A DNA stretch of 8,083 nucleotides. Origin: Pseudomonadota bacterium (GTDB lineage Bacteria; Pseudomonadota; Gammaproteobacteria; Burkholderiales; SG8-39). The stretch covers positions 1 through 8,083 of the forward strand of contig JAKAIH010000109.1 of NCBI GenBank assembly GCA_021825225.1, in the 5' to 3' direction. The position numbers and the translations under genes were made by a program. Of this stretch, positions 6,702-8,083 are shown piece after piece (the stretch's first letter is position 1; each line of letters begins with the position of its first letter). Under the pieces are notes generated by a model. The model searched no databases, was not told the origin of the DNA, and saw only the letters and a program-made list of their open reading frames with translations.

Positions 6702-7594
6702 GCGAAGCGGGGCCAGTGACCGAGCAGATCAGTCCGGGGCGGACGCTGGCGGCGGCTCGCGCCGGGCTCAAGCTCAGCGTGGCCGACGTGTCGCAGCAGA
6801 TCAAATACGGCGTCAAGCAGATCGCTGCCATCGAGGACGACGACTACGCCAAGCTGCCCGGCACGACCTTCGTGCGCGGCATGATCCGCAGCTACGCCAA
6901 GCTGGTGCAGATCGATCCGGAGCCGCTGCTCGCGGATCTGGGCCGGCCTGATATTCCCGGACGCGCCAGCGTCGATTTGCATCTGGGTGCGCAGGAGCCC
7001 TTCATCGAGGGCGGCGAAAAATCGAACCGCATCTATGTGTTGCTGTCGATCGCGGCATTGGCGGCGGTGGCGGTTGTCGCCTACGAATGGCGCAGCAACC
7101 CGCTGGACACGGGCGAGGTGGTAAAGATCACGCCCAAGGCGGCGTCTGCCGACGCGGACGCAGCGGCGCCGGCATTGGTGCAAGTGCAGACCCCGGCGGC
7201 TGTGCCGGCACCCCCCGCGACTGCCCCGGCTGCCGCAGATGTGGCGGCCACGCCGGTGAACGCGCCGGCACCCGCTGCGGCGGCCGCGGCGCCGGCGGCG
7301 GAGCCATCCGTTCCCGCCGCGGTGCCAGCCGATGCGAAGAGCGCCAGCGTCAGCGGGCGTAAGCGCATCGAACTCGAGTTCGACCAGCTGTCCTGGGTGG
7401 AAATCAAGCAGGCGGGCGGCAAAGTGTTGCTGTCCCAGCTCAACCAGCCCGGTACCAGGCAGGTAGTCGATGGCGTGCCGCCATTCGACGTCGTAATCGG
7501 CAACGCCGCCAAAGTGCGGCTGAAATACAACGATGCGCCAGTCGACCTGCGGCCTTATTTCAAGGTCGACGTGGCGCGCCTGAAGCTCGAGTAA
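6698..7594 (+). CDS. rodZ: Cytoskeleton protein RodZ (HTH and DUF4115 domains)
   Basis: RodZ is a bitopic inner-membrane protein that links MreB filaments to the cell-wall elongation machinery and maintains rod shape. The 298 residues have the classic layout. A cytoplasmic helix-turn-helix of the HTH_25 type lies at about 13-80, with LAAARAGLKLSVADVSQQIK and the FVRGMIRSYAKL segment that contacts MreB in the family. One transmembrane helix follows at about 111-129, then a low-complexity Ala/Pro linker (about 146-213) and a C-terminal periplasmic beta domain (DUF4115, about 224-296) including LSWVEIKQAGG. The start codon ATG 6698 overlaps the pilW stop as ATGA. ispG begins 6 bases after the stop; rodZ next to ispG is a common proteobacterial arrangement. 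Despite the HTH, the family's best-known role is structural rather than transcriptional. Confidence 0.94.
   Translation: MSEAGPVTEQISPGRTLAAARAGLKLSVADVSQQIKYGVKQIAAIEDDDYAKLPGTTFVRGMIRSYAKLVQIDPEPLLADLGRPDIPGRASVDLHLGAQEPFIEGGEKSNRIYVLLSIAALAAVAVVAYEWRSNPLDTGEVVKITPKAASADADAAAPALVQVQTPAAVPAPPATAPAAADVAATPVNAPAPAAAAAAPAAEPSVPAAVPADAKSASVSGRKRIELEFDQLSWVEIKQAGGKVLLSQLNQPGTRQVVDGVPPFDVVIGNAAKVRLKYNDAPVDLRPYFKVDVARLKLE
7133..7336 (+). repeat. Ala/Pro low-complexity linker coding segment in rodZ
   Basis: This segment codes for RodZ residues about 146-213, composed largely of Ala, Pro and Val with a run of six Ala near 193-198. The DNA is correspondingly rich in GCG, GCC, GCA and CCG codons but is not a perfect tandem array. 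Such disordered periplasmic linkers are usual in RodZ and vary in length between species. Confidence 0.8.
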
Positions 7595-7600
7595 CAGCGG

Positions 7601-8083
7601 ATGTCCTCCACGGCACGCAAGAACACGCGCCAGGTGCGCATCGGCGACGTCCTTATCGGCGGCGGCGCGCCCATCGTGGTGCAATCCATGACCAACACCG
7701 ATACGGCCGATGCGCTTGCCACGGCGCAGCAGGTCCACGACCTGGCGCGCGCGGGGTCCGAATTGGTGCGCATCACCGTCAACACGGCGGAGGCGGCAGC
7801 CCAGGTCGCGCGCATCCGCGACGAACTCGCGCGGCGGAACTGTTTCGTGCCTCTGGTGGGGGACTTTCATTTCAACGGCCACCGCCTGCTCAGCCAGTAT
7901 CCCGAGTGCGCCGAGGCGCTCGCCAAATACCGCATCAACCCGGGCAATGTCGGCAAAGGATCGAAGCGCGACGAGCAGTTCGCGACCATGATCGAAATGG
8001 CCTGCAACTACGGCAAGCCGGTGCGCATCGGCGTGAACTGGGGCAGCCTGGACCAGGAATTGCTCGCGCGCCTGATGGACGAG
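7601..8083 (+). CDS. ispG: 4-hydroxy-3-methylbut-2-en-1-yl diphosphate synthase, 3'-truncated
   Basis: IspG (GcpE) converts MEcPP to HMBPP in the methylerythritol phosphate pathway of isoprenoid synthesis, using a [4Fe-4S] cluster. The first 161 codons are present and the frame is open to the window edge. The N-terminus reads [20 protein letters not shown], followed by the hallmark [12 protein letters not shown] (27-38). Further N-terminal TIM-barrel signatures are [31 protein letters not shown] and [12 protein letters not shown]. The cluster cysteines lie in the C-terminal half and cannot be seen here. ATG 7601 is 6 bases after the rodZ stop; the preceding AGCGG is at best a weak ribosome binding site, so coupling to rodZ is likely. 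The family match is unambiguous. Confidence 0.97.
   Translation, partial: MSSTARKNTRQVRIGDVLIGGGAPIVVQSMTNTDTADALATAQQVHDLARAGSELVRITVNTAEAAAQVARIRDELARRNCFVPLVGDFHFNGHRLLSQYPECAEALAKYRINPGNVGKGSKRDEQFATMIEMACNYGKPVRIGVNWGSLDQELLARLMDE

Noticed and set aside
6671..7882. A 403-codon antisense open frame opposite rodZ and ispG
   Set aside because: The product is a low-complexity Arg/Gly/His-rich sequence mirroring the Ala/Pro linker. The + strand carries well-recognised genes, and no ribosome binding site or homology is apparent.

Overview
The window is a GC-rich (by eye a little over 60% G+C), densely packed stretch of bacterial chromosome. All convincing genes are on the + strand. The order accA-tilS followed by ndk-rlmN-pilW-rodZ-ispG, a RodZ with an Ala/Pro-rich linker, and a PilF/PilW lipoprotein between rlmN and rodZ point to a betaproteobacterium. 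The lineage is an inference from gene order and protein style, not from a database comparison.

Layout. Bases 1-521 are the 3' part of an unrecognised gene whose start lies outside the window. After a 140-base gap come an HNH-family nuclease (662-1252) and an AlkA-like DNA glycosylase (1274-1888), 21 bases apart and probably cotranscribed. A 75-base gap with a -10-like box leads to accA (TTG start, 1964-2932), whose end overlaps tilS (2901-4286) by 32 bases. A short AT-rich gap carries the best promoter in the window and starts a second run: ndk (4383-4808), rlmN (GTG start, 4822-5907), pilW (5901-6701), rodZ (6698-7594) and the first 161 codons of ispG (7601 to the edge). These genes are 6 to 13 bases apart or overlap by 4 to 7 bases, as expected of one operon with coupled translation.

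Roles. Most of the window is housekeeping: the first committed step of fatty-acid synthesis (accA), tRNA-Ile lysidine formation (tilS), nucleotide balance (ndk), rRNA/tRNA adenine methylation (rlmN), type IV pilus secretin assembly (pilW), rod-shape maintenance (rodZ) and isoprenoid precursor synthesis (ispG). The less ordinary part is the left end: a truncated gene of unclear function and the HNH protein beside a base-excision glycosylase. I see no mobile element, CRISPR array, RNA gene or clear defence cassette. No strongly novel system is evident; the findings are modest points about starts, promoters, the HNH-glycosylase pair and gene order.
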